Notes under the pieces: generated by a model
What the model saw: only the letters and a program-made list of their open reading frames with translations
Told to the model about the DNA's origin: nothing
The model's database searches: none
In this document: positions 22,651-53,048 of the stretch, one piece after another
Layout: each line of letters starts with the position of its first letter
Numbering within the stretch: position 1 is the first letter of the stretch
Translations under genes and position numbers: made by a program
NCBI RefSeq assembly: GCF_964275005.1
Contig: NC_092701.1
Span: forward strand, 33,482,520 to 33,546,519
Length of the DNA: 64,000 nucleotides
Direction: 5' to 3'
DNA from: Diadema setosum
Taxonomy: Eukaryota > Echinodermata > Echinoidea > Diadematoida > Diadematidae

Positions 22651-22655
22651 TGTGT
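22617..22655. repeat. (TG)n microsatellite
   Basis: Alternating TG over about 39 bases. Confidence 0.85.
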
Positions 22656-23098
22656 TAGCACGTTTTCGTTTCCGCTTTGCAGTGATCCTCTGATGTTCAG
22701 TGGTCATAGAGCGCTCTCATGACTGTATCGTCCACGTGTATAATTTGCAGAGTTTGAAATGTTTGTTCACACTGTGACATCAGAATCCTTTGGTGTGAAT
22801 CATAGATGTCGTTATTGATAATAATAACCGTTATGGTTAATTTTAGAGCGAGTATCTATATCCTTCATCGGAGCACATATAGGACGGATGACCATAGCAA
22901 GTTAAATGTCTCCCTAATCAATGTTAATCTGTGATATTTAGCTCAGATGTTCCAATAAGGTGATTGGTGACAGCAATGCCATGATTAATTGTTCCAGGCA
23001 AAAGGAATATGCCCAACACTGTTATACAACGGTGTAGTGGAGATTAAGAATGGATTGTACAGTAATAATATGAAATGACATAAGCAAACAAAGACATT

Positions 23099-23269
23099 CA
23101 GGGGCGGATCCAGGAATCCGTAAAAGGGGGGGGGGGGGGGCGCCTTTACAAAATTAAAGAGGGGGCGCACGCGCCCCCATTGTTTTTAATTTCTTTTGTT
23201 TTAACAAAAATTAAGGGGGGCGGGGGGGGGGGGGGGACGCCCGGTGCGCCTTACCTGGACCCGCCACTG
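23099..23269. mobile_element. short element with CAGGGGCGGATCCAGG termini (copy 1)
   Basis: The left end CAGGGGCGGATCCAGG is answered by CCTGGACCCGCCACTG at the right end. The interior is G-rich (GGGGGGCGCC, GGGGGCGCACGCGCCCCC). CAG...CTG termini of this sort occur in hAT-like non-autonomous elements, but I see no 8-bp target duplication. A second, larger copy is at 42814-43429. Confidence 0.6.
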
Positions 23270-23934
23270 TGATGTATACTTATAATATGTGTCATGTGTA
23301 TATACGCGCATACTTGTTATAAAGTTAAGATAACGACAATTTATTCATTTCAGTTAGGCCAAACACTGACTGAGACTGGCCATTTCTAATTTTGAATTGG
23401 CATGTTCATGAATTACAGATAATTAATCCATATCATCTCTACTCTCGGTAATTCAGTTTTCTACATGTCGATGGACAAAACTAACCAGGTAATAGAATAT
23501 TTGAAACGGAACGAGTAGTTTGTAAGAAAAACGTTTGATGGCATAAAAATATTGCAGTGTTCAATCATAATTATCATGTATATCATTACCCTTTACAGTG
23601 CGTTTGTGTGAACATAATTCTGCGAGAGAGGAAACTAAAACGTAACGCGGTGATTATGAACTGAATAACTGATGAATGTGAAGGGAAATTGTATCTTCTT
23701 TAGAGAATAGCAATATGGTGGCTTCAAAACATAGCTTAGAATATAGCTTCAAGCTTTATCAAGTCTTGTAGGTCATCCTGTAAGTGATATCCGTATAATA
23801 GAAAAAGTTGAAGTTATCGAAGAAAAGATGTAAAAGATGTACCATTAGAAGCAGAAGAAAAAAACAACAAACAAGAAAATAGAACAAGATGATGGTGTTG
23901 ACGACGATGATGGTGGCGTGATTCGGATGATGAT

Positions 23935-24000
23935 GGGAAGGAGGAGGAGGGGGAGGAGGAGGAGGAGGAGGAGGAGGAGAAGGAGAAGGAGAGAAAGAGG
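23935..24000. repeat. (GAG)n-rich simple repeat
   Basis: Near-pure GAG/GGA purine tract. The minus-strand poly-Leu frame across it is spurious. Confidence 0.8.
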
Positions 24001-25328
24001 AACAGGATAATGACTATGGTGGAAAATTTTGCGGAGAGTCGCTATCGGCACTGATGCATCATATTTTTTCATCACTCATACGCCGTCTTTCATGCTTATC
24101 CTTTATAAAATTATGGTATACATCACGCTGTGAAAGAGACAAAAGATGAATTAACAAACGAACAACTGGAAACATTCCTCACGCTCACCCAAGACGGAAG
24201 AAATTATTGGTAATCTAAAATCCGGTGAGAACCCATATGGGAAAAATATAAAGGAACGACACACTTCAAGATATGGGGCAGGTTTGATACTGTGAGACTA
24301 CACTTGTAGAGGGGTACGAGATATATAGTTAAACAGAGTGAATAGCCACTGTGTTGTACAAGTAATTCGTTCTTATTAGATTAGTGTATTCGGCTTTGGC
24401 CTTGGACTAGGCACGACTATATTGGATCATAAGCATCTTACGCGGTACGTTGCCATGGCTATGATATGATATAATAAGATTAATCGGATATGGATGCGCA
24501 AGAAGTCTAAGATGTCTTCTGCTATTGATTAAATGGGGGTGTATTATGATTAAACAGATTTGATAAGCAGTGGACCGCACAATCTCATAATGTATTCACA
24601 AACTAAAGCAGTTATCTGGGTCAATTACGTAACTGTGTCGAAGCCTATACAACAGCTTCTCTTAGTAGGCAGCAGAATCGTAAAATAGGGAGAAAAAAGG
24701 ATTTGTAGTTTTCGCGTGCTCTTATAACCTTCACTTTCTCCTGACATAGATTTGTAGTAATATGGGTGCCTCCAGAAAGCGGCTTGCAGAGATAACCGTG
24801 ATTGAATGCTGGCATAAAAGAATAATACTAAATAATAACAATAAGAACAGGAATGGAAGTCTAGAAAAGTAGTTGAGCCACGCTCCTTCAATATGCTAGA
24901 ATACTCTAAGATGGAAATCCACCTTATTTCTTTCTTTCTTTCTTTCTTTTTTTAGGTTGGTGTTCAAAAATAAAGCGCAATTAAATAAAAGAAAACAAAA
25001 TAGTGAAGTTTTTAAAACCCAGAACAGAGATATCATATAGAGTAATATATAGTATGCAAATACATTGATATGCCCTGTCAACATAAGTCTTCCTTAAATT
25101 GTTCATGTTATTAGGTTACATACATTTCTGAAGAAGAAAACAAATCATGCACAATGTATGGCTTTTATTGATTTGTAAAGGAATATAGGCTCATAATAAA
25201 AATAACTTATGAAATATTTACGAAAGGATCACAAGTATACGATATCATGATATCGTAGGAGAATGAAGCAATGAAAATCACTATTCGAATTTGATTTTAT
25301 TCTATGTGATGGAGTGTACCCTTTATGG

Positions 25329-25330
<2 letters not shown>

Positions 25331-25384
<54 letters not shown>

Positions 25385-25411
25385 CTGTGTCTGTGTCTGT
25401 GTCTGTGTGTG
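25331..25411. repeat. (AT)n and GTGTCT compound microsatellite
   Basis: About 24 AT units followed by repeated GTGTCT. The YIYIYI...VSVSVS frame is its translation. Confidence 0.85.
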
Positions 25412-26715
25412 ACGGAGGAATGACTCTGGCTTCATTCACTGACGGAAAGATAATTATCGACGCAATGTGGATAACTGCCATATACTGACCAAAATTTTGA
25501 TGAATTTGAGTTCCGAATTATGATGCTAATGTATGTAACACATCATGTTTTCTATTGTTCAATGTACTTACTACCAATGATTACACATGTAGTAGATACA
25601 GCATTTGTTTAAGCAACATTGTCTATGCTGGATCGTTGCAGTTTATTCAAGGTGAAAGGCTTTTTGAATTTAATTGATGAAACACAATATGGGTGCTCGT
25701 TGAAAGAATGAGAAGGAGAAGAATTAAAAGAGGAGATAAGAATGAAAGAAAGGGGTAATAACAAAATTAATATTTTTAACATTCTGTTACAGATTTAGTA
25801 ACTATTTTGCTATCTCCTAGGTGGTAAAATGTAGGTATCTAAATATTTCAAATATATTCCATTTTATATGCATTAGCAATAGGCATCTGCCTACTAATTA
25901 TACAGTGTTACTTAATTATCATTCCTAGGTCGTTGCATGGCTTTGTGATGTTAACACAATTCTCATTAAAAAAAAATGCACCGCTGCAATTCAAGTTGAT
26001 TTAGTTATACCTTTATATTTGCCGATTGGCGAGCGACTGTAGATTTGTATTCCATCGCATGCAGTAAATGCATTCAGCGTCGCCATCTGAGCTAATTTCA
26101 TTGATTGCTTCCGTGATAAACTAACACTGACTTGCTTTTTTCCAATATCCTTTATTAATGTCAAGTCCGCCACCTCTCTGGCACGTGAAATTGATTTTCA
26201 ACGCCCCGCTTCTTAGAGAGTATCGCGTAAAGCTTCTCCACCGATGTTGTGCAGACAACGGTCAGAAATTTAATACCATTCGTTGCCATGGATTTGCTGT
26301 TCCTATTTGATCTGCTCTTTGCATTAATTGAGCGGAGTGAATGGAAAAATTTCATCGAAGAGAAAAAGAACTCTATGGCGCAATATATAATATATTAATA
26401 ATACCTCTGCAATATTCAAGTCATTTCTTATTATATCTTTATATGAAAGTAAGCTTTCGAGGAATATGTGTCTATAACTCTTAATATGACCTGCGAATTG
26501 ACTTTCTCAAATTGATTTGCAAATTGACTTCGCCTTTCAAGCGTTGATAAAATTTTATTTGCTCACATTTCACACAAAAACGCTATAATCACGTTTCAAG
26601 AGTCTATCACTTGATCTTAATTTTGTGTTACTGGTCAGCGTGGTTGGCAAAGAAAATTAGTGCTGTGTTGGTTTACACCAGATATCACAAATGCATCATG
26701 TCTGTTCTTTTTTTC

Positions 26716-26812
26716 CTGGGGCCCGTTTCATAAACTTGTCATCAGTGACAAGTTGTCATAGATGTGACAAGCTACTGAAATCCTTGCATCTGATTGGCTG
26801 AGAGCAAATAAG
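26716..26812. mobile_element. MITE-end fragment with GGGGCCCGTTTCATAAA
   Basis: GGGGCCCGTTTCATAAAC followed by small CTTGTCAT/GTGACAAG inverted words. Resembles the terminus of the palindromic element at 29618-29788. The opposite end was not found. Confidence 0.35.
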
Positions 26813-27546
26813 TTTTGGAATAACATCTCCGTACTGAAACAATTCTTCTAAAGTATGAATCACTCAAACTGCTCATTCAAAGCGTTTAGATCATTTCATG
26901 TTATAAGAGAGATGTAGTTGATTTTTTAACCTTTCCCTAAAATACAATTCGGTTTACTACTGCAAAATATGTTGGTGTTTGAAAATAATATTATGTTTCA
27001 AGCGTCGTTACAATTGATAAAATAATAAGGACCTGTCAACCTAATTCTGAGTAGCATTCTGTGTAGTTGCGACTATTGTTTAAAAAAAATTGTTTTTATC
27101 TTGATAGTCTGTATCTGATTCGTGCACCTAGAATTTGATTCATTTGCAGCATTTCTGTACGTGGAGGAAAACAGTATAACACAGAATAACACAGAAGCAC
27201 AAGAAACTAGAAATAAAAGCCTCGAGTGAGAAAGATGTATGATAGTTGGAGCTTCTATTCCGCGCAATTTAGTCGAATCAATTCATTAATAACTATTTTC
27301 ATTCCACGTCCTACATCTTGGATGGAATGTCACAAACATTCAAACCATCGAGTGCATTTAGATAAATGAAGTGAATATTGCATACAGATCATCATCACAA
27401 TATTACGATAAAACATGATTTTGTTACACATACAGCAGTATAATTTGCGCACAAATTATGACTTCTTCAATTGATGGAAAAGTAGCCATTAGTTGATAGA
27501 ATTATTATGTTAATTCTGTTTTCGTGGCTCACTTTCTATCAGGAAC

Positions 27547-46383
<18,837 letters not shown>

Positions 46384-48771
46384 AGCAAATCGGATGTCAT
46401 CACCAGTCACTATTGCGCTACAATGATTGATCAATAGCAATTCAGCTGTTTTGGCTCTGCAGTGACGTGTATATATTCATATTGAGGACAAGCAAACAAT
46501 TAACGTCATTTTGATTCTGAGATTCATAACAAATTCTTGTCTACGCATTAGACGTTTCTGTGCTCGTCAGTGGCTTCAGAGTTTACATCATGCAAAGGAA
46601 TAAAAAAAAATAAGAGCTGTAGATTTTACAACACTGAACACTCTTAAGATTTACGACTTCCGATGTGTCTTTTAGAAAGGACCAATTTATTTATCAGATT
46701 GTGTCAGTATTTCATGTAATAACATTGACTGCAGACGAGAAATATTATGTAGAGTGTGATTTACAATGCAGTTATATGGCTGCCTGTAATAAAAATGCAG
46801 AAAAGGTCAAATGCTCACAAGACAGTGTTTGATTGACGTCAGACCAATTCCTTCACTCTTTTGTTCACTTAACAGCAGCGTATACGTTATACTGATTAAA
46901 CAAGAAACATTTGACACACATGGATGAAATTTAAAAACTCGTCAATAAAAGTGAAAGAGAAGGAAACTTAATGATTATGTATACATCTATAACAGATCTG
47001 ATTATGATGACATCACATAAAAGTTGCAATGATTGCAGTTATTTTGACATCGTACAAAATATCTAATAGCTTATATACTGAACAGCGTTCGCATGCGAAG
47101 GAAAACTCTGGGAGAATTTAATCCACTCATACTGCGATGATGATGGTCCGTGAGTATGTATAGGCCCTTCCCTGATGCGAATTATACTGATACTTCTAGT
47201 CGACCTTTCGAAAAAACAGCAATTTGTTCACCAGTCTTCATCAGTTGCTCCTTTGTCCTTTGCCGCTTTTATGTTTTTCTAAAAAGAAAACAATAAATAG
47301 TATCTCAGGGAATATACGTGTAGATAGTCTATACCTAAATGTATTCCAGAGAGGAATAATTCCTATAGTTTGGTATTTCCGCAGATATTGAGGAATGTTG
47401 TATTTGTATAGACCAGAACCCAATGTAATGTTTCCCCGTCTTATGTTCCACAGACACAAAGAAATGACTATATAGAGATACATGCTCAGTACACATCTGT
47501 CTAGAATATGGCTACGTAACATCAGTTCTTCAAAACAAATGCCCGAAGACTGCTTCAGTCGCAGATTTCGACGTAGAAGCACAGCCAAACTGAAAGACAA
47601 AAATGTCTATTCAATATGCAAGACCGCATTTTGAGAGAGCAATTCGATGATAGAGGGGCAGAAAAACCTGTGCTCGTCTCAAAGGTGATTCAATCATCAC
47701 GGCCAGTTGGCTAATATTGTGTGATTCATAATCAAAACCGCAATTATAGACCGGCAAAAATTGGGATTTGAGCGAAAGCCCTGCAACAACTGCACTTGAG
47801 TTTTGGTAACTTTGTTTAGTTGTTTGTTTGTTTTCTTTTATCGAATATTTTGATATTTGTCTATATTTTGTAATCTATTTATGTACTTAATTTAACTTTG
47901 TGATGATAATAACTGTGTTGTAAATAAAACTGTAGCAAAACAACAACGTATTGATTGGTTTATAATTTGTATTGATATTTAAATTGATGAAGTATAAATC
48001 ACGTAAAGTGTCGTGGTGGATATGTAGGTAAAAGTAATGAAAAAAAAAACGATACGAAATTTTCATGATGGAAGTTAACGGTAGAACTGCTAGAAGAACT
48101 ATATAAAGTGTTAACAGAATGATGTCAGTTCAGCTTCATTCTCGACGTGAGTTCATTATTTGCCATTAACACATGTATTTTTTGATAACTGAGTTTTGTA
48201 TAAGATATTTGGGAATGTGTTGCATAATTATATTTTGTTCTGTAAGTTATGAAGCTGTCAGGTACCAGAGAACAGAACTTCCGCCTCCCAACTCATCTTT
48301 GAGAGATGGACGTCATCGTGTATAGGCCTATTACTTACGAGGAAATACGCAACTTGAATACATTCTTAGGACTAAATTGGACTATGTAATACTTTATTTA
48401 CAACGATGTTTCTATTATTATTGATTGTTTGCCTATAAGTTAAGCGATATTTGGAAAAGGATGACTTTACTCATGAAAGCAAATCGATGTATATAACAAT
48501 CGTGCTTGGAGTTCCTGCCTGATGATTGGTATAATTAGTAATCGATTAATGTTATCATTTTCTTATTTTCCTTGTTTTGATTAATGAACAACTTGTTATT
48601 CGATGTAAGTTTCTGTATCAATATTATTTGGATGTACTTTAATAAAGAAAATGTCTCTTATGCCTACGTATTCCTGAATGAATATACACACGTGAATCAC
48701 TCGACTGCATGAAATACGGGATAGACGAAAAAAAAAAAAAAATCCACATACAATTCAGGGGTAGTGACACA
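46384..48771. other. 3' untranslated and intergenic DNA downstream of the receptor gene
   Basis: AATAAA signals at 46599-46604, 46788-46793 and 46944-46949 could end the receptor mRNA; later AATAAA motifs lie near 47923 and 48641. A minus-strand frame of 119 codons (47241-47600) has no recognisable domain. No other gene seen. Confidence 0.5.
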
Positions 48772-48920
48772 CAGGGGTGTATCCAGGATTTTTTCTGGGG
48801 GGGTCGTAATCAAAATTTTTGGACCTTTACCTTTGCGAGGGAGCGGAGCGACCGAGCGGGGGGAGGGTGTGGGAGGGGGGTGTCCCCCCTCCCACGGTAG
48901 GGAGTTTTTGAATTTTATAT
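48772..48920. mobile_element. fragment of a hAT-like element
   Basis: Begins CAGGGGTGTATCCAGGATTT, followed by GAGCGGAGCGACCGAGCGGG and a GTGTCCCCCCTCCCACGG hairpin. This looks like the left end of a repetitive DNA element; the right end was not located. Confidence 0.4.
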
Positions 48921-49425
48921 TTTAAAATGGGGCCATTTGGTGCATACAAAAGTGACTTTTTCGCAGTCCCTGCAATGTTCATGACGTATTGTCATGCACT
49001 TGTTTTTTTGGCAAACTGAAATGGCAGGAACTTTTAAATTCAACTCATTTTTTTTTTTTTTTATATATAGGCCTACTTCATTCACTGGTCGCACTCATGT
49101 TGGACCAGTCAAATTCCCATCACTTTTTCGTACCAGGTTAAGATATCTAAAATGCTGACTTGCTAAAATGTAAGCCATGTATACAAAGGACCTCTTCTAT
49201 TTAAAACTATGAACTTGGGAACGTCATCAGGTACTTTCAATATAGACCCCTTATAATGTACCATTTATGCTAAATGATTTCCATGATTATTACGATTTGA
49301 TAAATTATTTCACAATCCATAGCTGTGTTTAAACCTTAAGTGCTCTTTCTTTTGTTTCTACAAACGTTATGAAGAACAATAAGTTCTCTCTATACTTCGT
49401 TCTTTAAAACATATATAGTGAAAAG

Positions 49426-49461
49426 TGAGCAAAGAAAATGGAAACCCATTTTCTTTGCTCA
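49426..49461. repeat. perfect 16-bp hairpin
   Basis: TGAGCAAAGAAAATGG, a 4-nt loop AAAC, then its exact complement. No flanking T-run that would make it an obvious terminator. Confidence 0.6.
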
Positions 49462-49530
49462 AGGTTTTCGCTTCTTAACATTCGTTTCTGGTCCATTTTC
49501 CCTTTGTTTTCATTGTATTATATAATATAC

Positions 49531-49548
49531 ATATTATTATTATTATTA

Positions 49549-49612
<64 letters not shown>

Positions 49613-49702
49613 TATCATTATTATTATTGTTATTATTATTATTATCATTATTATTGTTATTATTATTATTATTATTATTATTAATATCATTATTATTATT
49701 AC
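49531..49702. repeat. (ATT)n microsatellite
   Basis: Long ATT tract with scattered ATC and GTT units. Poly-Leu and poly-Ile frames on either strand are spurious. Confidence 0.9.
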
Positions 49703-49762
49703 TATTTTTTTGCTTTCTAATGAATGCTGACTAAACATTCCGGCTTTTTTTTTTTAAAGCAA

Positions 49763-50440
49763 CTCAATTTCAATTTCAATTTCAATTTATTTCACAAACC
49801 ATTCACATGTGTCACAAACCGCTTTTGGGGACAAGTATATTGTTTTGTATAATTACAACAAATTGAACAAGGTTGATGTTTACATGGAATGTTGCACGTG
49901 GGACCTTGAGAAAGCGTAGCTTGATGAACAAGGTCAGCTAAAAAAAAAAAGAAGAAATATTACATGTAGATGAGTGGAAGTGATATACAGTGTATTGCAA
50001 AGTAAATGAAGGGCTGAGGTGGGAATTAAAAAAAACAAAAACAAAGGGAGGGGAGGGGAAGGAGAGGTCAGAAAAGAAAAAAAAATGGAGAGTAGTGACA
50101 TGTACAGTTCAAGTATAGTTTATGGGTGAAAATACACACATTGGTCATTAATTAAAGGTCATATTATCATCAATCAACATAAGATGCAAGGAGATGTTTT
50201 TTAATAATCTTTGCTTGAATACAGATAAACTGGGGGCAGAGTTGTAACATCAATTGGCAAATTGTTCCAAAGCTTAGGACCAAAAAAATAACAGTGTTTT
50301 GTGCAAATGTGGTGCGTGTACGAGGTATATGGAATAAGTTTTGCTGACGAGTAGAGTAATTGTGAACATGACTGTTCTTCTTATATAAAACAGAAAGGGC
50401 AGTATGACATTCATTCACATAGGTTTGATACATCAAACAT
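49763..50440 (-). mobile_element. 5'-truncated LINE 3' end, minus strand
   Basis: On the minus strand the decayed frame at 50170-50436 still shows HNYSTRQQNLFHIPRTRTTF, the signature seen at 12914, then loses frame after the GP-LWN region. The 3' end is AATAAATTGAAATTGAAATT. A different subfamily from 12240 judging by the six-base tail unit. Confidence 0.65.
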
Positions 50441-50441
50441 C

Positions 50442-52070
50442 AAAGATGGAAAACATAAAAATCATATATTTTCAGTGATTTTTTCTCAAAAAATATATTT
50501 GAAGTGTAACGCATAATTTCAAAATGTCAATGTCTATTGAATTAAGTGTAATCGCAAAGATAAGAAAAGGAAACAGAAAGAAAAAGCCACTCCCTTCCTC
50601 AGAAACACATTTTCTATACACCTGCATTGAATTCCACTCCCTCCAACTTCACCTCGCCTCCGCTTTTCCCTTGCAACCTTCCTCACCCCTTGTAGGCCTA
50701 CACTGTATACTACCAATACAGATAGATCTACTCAAGTTTTTCACGAGAAAACACCATAAATTTTTATAATTTTCATGACGAGCAAGGAGGAAGTTTTTTT
50801 TTCCCTTATATGTATATTAAAACTTTAAAAAAGAAATGATAATTTCGATCCTTTTATTTTCATGACAATATGACAGGAGAGAAGAGTGTAATGATCGATT
50901 CCAATGTATTTGATCGATATAGAGCAATTAATCGTTTTCAAAACGATGGAAAAGAAAATGTCCGCTTCGGTGAAAGATTTTCCGCATACTTGTGTAAAGT
51001 GACAATTCAGCTTTGAAATCACCTTTCAGAATCATTCTATTTTATGAGAGATCGTGAGAAGGTAAGTATTGTCGTATACAGGAACACTCGGAACGTGATT
51101 TTTAGTAGTAGCACCGACAGAAAATTGTGGTCACCATGTTTGTGTTGGCGCGTTCTAATTCTGCACTAACTATACACAGCCCAGTCGCGTAGCGTATTAA
51201 CAGCGTCTGGTCGGGCTAATTCTGCACGTATGGTATGGATCTGTTACATGGATGTGTAATAAAGTAACGTGCAATTTGTCCGCTGCTGCCAGTGTACTGA
51301 CTTAGACGTGTAATTATGCAATCCGCCATTGCGTGCTATACTGTAGGCCCTACTTGGTGCTCCCGGTGGGCTGAACAGTGACAGTTTAAGGCCTATAAAT
51401 GAGTGTTAACGGTAGCCTTTTCGGACACGATTACCAGACTGGCTACTCCGAATCCTGCTCCTTCACCGTGACATTTTGGCAAATATGGGTAGCCCGTAAA
51501 ATGGCGTAGGGACCTAACGTTAAGGTTAACGTTTGCGAACAACAAACTCTATCGCCTGAGCTCTGTAACCTGTTAGAGTTCATGACTACCGTCTTTTTTT
51601 TTCTTCTTTGAGAATGTTAAAATTGATATAACGTAGCGTAAATAGGCCTAAGGTAAAATAATAATAAAAAAAGCAGTAGGGCCCAACTGTTTGGGTCTAA
51701 CCGTTAAGTTAGTTGGACAACTGACTGAGTGAGCTGAGCTGAGCTGAGTGTGGGATACCGGGAGTGATCGAGAGACATCCAACTGTTTTTTTTTTTTTTT
51801 TTTTTGTTTAGTTTAGTTTAGTTTAGTTTTTTTTTTTTTTTTTTGGGGGGGGGTGCAAGAAAGTGAAATATTGTTTAAAGTACACCAGTGAACGTTTCAG
51901 AAGAATAGGAACTGGCATTCAGAGTGGGTAAAGAAGTTTTATATCCATGCAACTAGACTATTTTTTGTTCTCGAACAGTTGATTACGAATATGCAAATGA
52001 GAGAGCTGGTAACATCACCTCACATTGAAGTCACAATTTTCCATTGATTGTCTAACAACCCCCCCCCCCC
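50442..52070. other. region upstream of SNAPC4, possible 5' untranslated exon
   Basis: A strong donor match (GAGAAG then GTAAGT, exon side ending 51061) lies just before a CpG-richer stretch (51120-51560). An untranslated first exon or promoter of SNAPC4 is possible. T-runs (51787-51845) and a C-run (52060) follow. No coding exon. Confidence 0.3.
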
Positions 52071-52072
52071 CC

Positions 52073-52520
52073 AAAATTAAATTTGACTTGGTACAATGGT
52101 AGGTCTGAAGGTAGATATGTTGAAAATGCTTGGACATTAATAAAGGGGTGGTGTAGGATCCTAGTATTGGCTGAGATATGATTCAGTTACATTTTTGCAA
52201 GATACATGTAGGCCTACTTATGGAAACCAAACCACTTTATGAAAATGTTAAAGAGCATACATTTCTAAGAAGAATTCAAGGTTTATTTGATGAAACCAAA
52301 AGTGACAAAATTAAATTTGACTTGGTAGGTCTGAAGGTAGATATGTTGAAAATGCTTGGACATTAATAAAGGGATGGTGTAGGATTGGCTGAGATATGAT
52401 TCAGTTTTTACATTTTTGCAAGATACATGTAGGCCTACTTAGAAACCCAACCGCTTTATGAAAATGTTAAAGAGCATACATTTCTAAGAAGAATTCAAGG
52501 TTTATTTGATGAAATTGGTT
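52073..52520. repeat. 234-bp direct tandem duplication
   Basis: AAAATTAAATTTGACTTGGT starts both copies (52073 and 52307), and the following text through GAATTCAAGGTTTATTTGAT is repeated with small changes. The duplication covers the left half of the foldback element plus its flank. Confidence 0.8.
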
Positions 52521-52787
52521 TTGAAATGGCCGAGATACCCAAAAACAAAGTAAAACAAAGTGATCATAATAAATGGTGGGCCCCACCTTTATCACTTTGT
52601 TTTGGATACCTCAAGCATTTCAAAACCAATTTTCATCAAATACCGTACCTGGTGAATTCCTCTTAGAATTAGAATATGCTCTTTTGTATTTCATAAGAAG
52701 TTTCTCATTTTCTCAAGAAATCATCATCAAAAAGCGTTGGAAACCTGAAACCCCATATCTCAACCGAAAACTATACCAGCCCTTTAA
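52137..52787. mobile_element. TTAA foldback element (copy 4) enlarged by internal duplication
   Basis: Starts TTAATAAAGGGGTGGTGTAG and ends ACTATACCAGCCCTTTAA. The centre is ATGGTGGGCCCCACC. Family words GAAATTGGTTTTGAAATGGC and TTTTCATCAAATA are present. It lies immediately upstream of the SNAPC4 start codon. Confidence 0.75.
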
Positions 52788-52870
52788 ACTCTCAGGAAGC
52801 ACTGTAACCATGGTAACAACATTCTCCTGATTCTCTATCACCAAACCATTTAAGAGACTAGAGGTTCAAC

Positions 52871-53048
52871 ATGGACGACTTAGGAGATCAGACCAGGGAG
52901 GAAGACCATCTGGAGCTGCAGCAGGAGATCCAGCAAATCCACAGGGTGCTGGGTGAGAGTATCGACGGGGAGGAGGATGAGGACGCTTCCTCTGATGATG
53001 AGGATGAAGATGACGATTCAGATGATGATGAGGATGTTCTTGTAATGG
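52871..53048 (+). CDS. SNAPC4: SNAPC4 exon 1
   Basis: Residues 1-59 plus one base (MDDLGDQTREEDHLELQQEI, then an Asp/Glu/Ser tract). Donor ATGG then GTGAGC. The stop at 53066 belongs to the intron. Confidence 0.85.

Larger units (their letters stand above)
23270..27500. other. intergenic upstream of the receptor gene, simple repeats only
   Basis: AT-rich with a GAG/GGA stretch (23935-24000) and an (AT)n-(GTGTCT)n microsatellite (25331-25411). There is also a MITE-end fragment at 26716-26812. No coding exon found. Any 5' untranslated exon or promoter of the receptor gene at 27547 would lie here, but no specific element can be supported. Confidence 0.45.

Noticed and set aside
47241..47600. 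119-codon minus-strand frame downstream of the receptor gene
   Set aside because: No recognisable motif, no splice context and ordinary base composition; a chance frame is the simplest reading.
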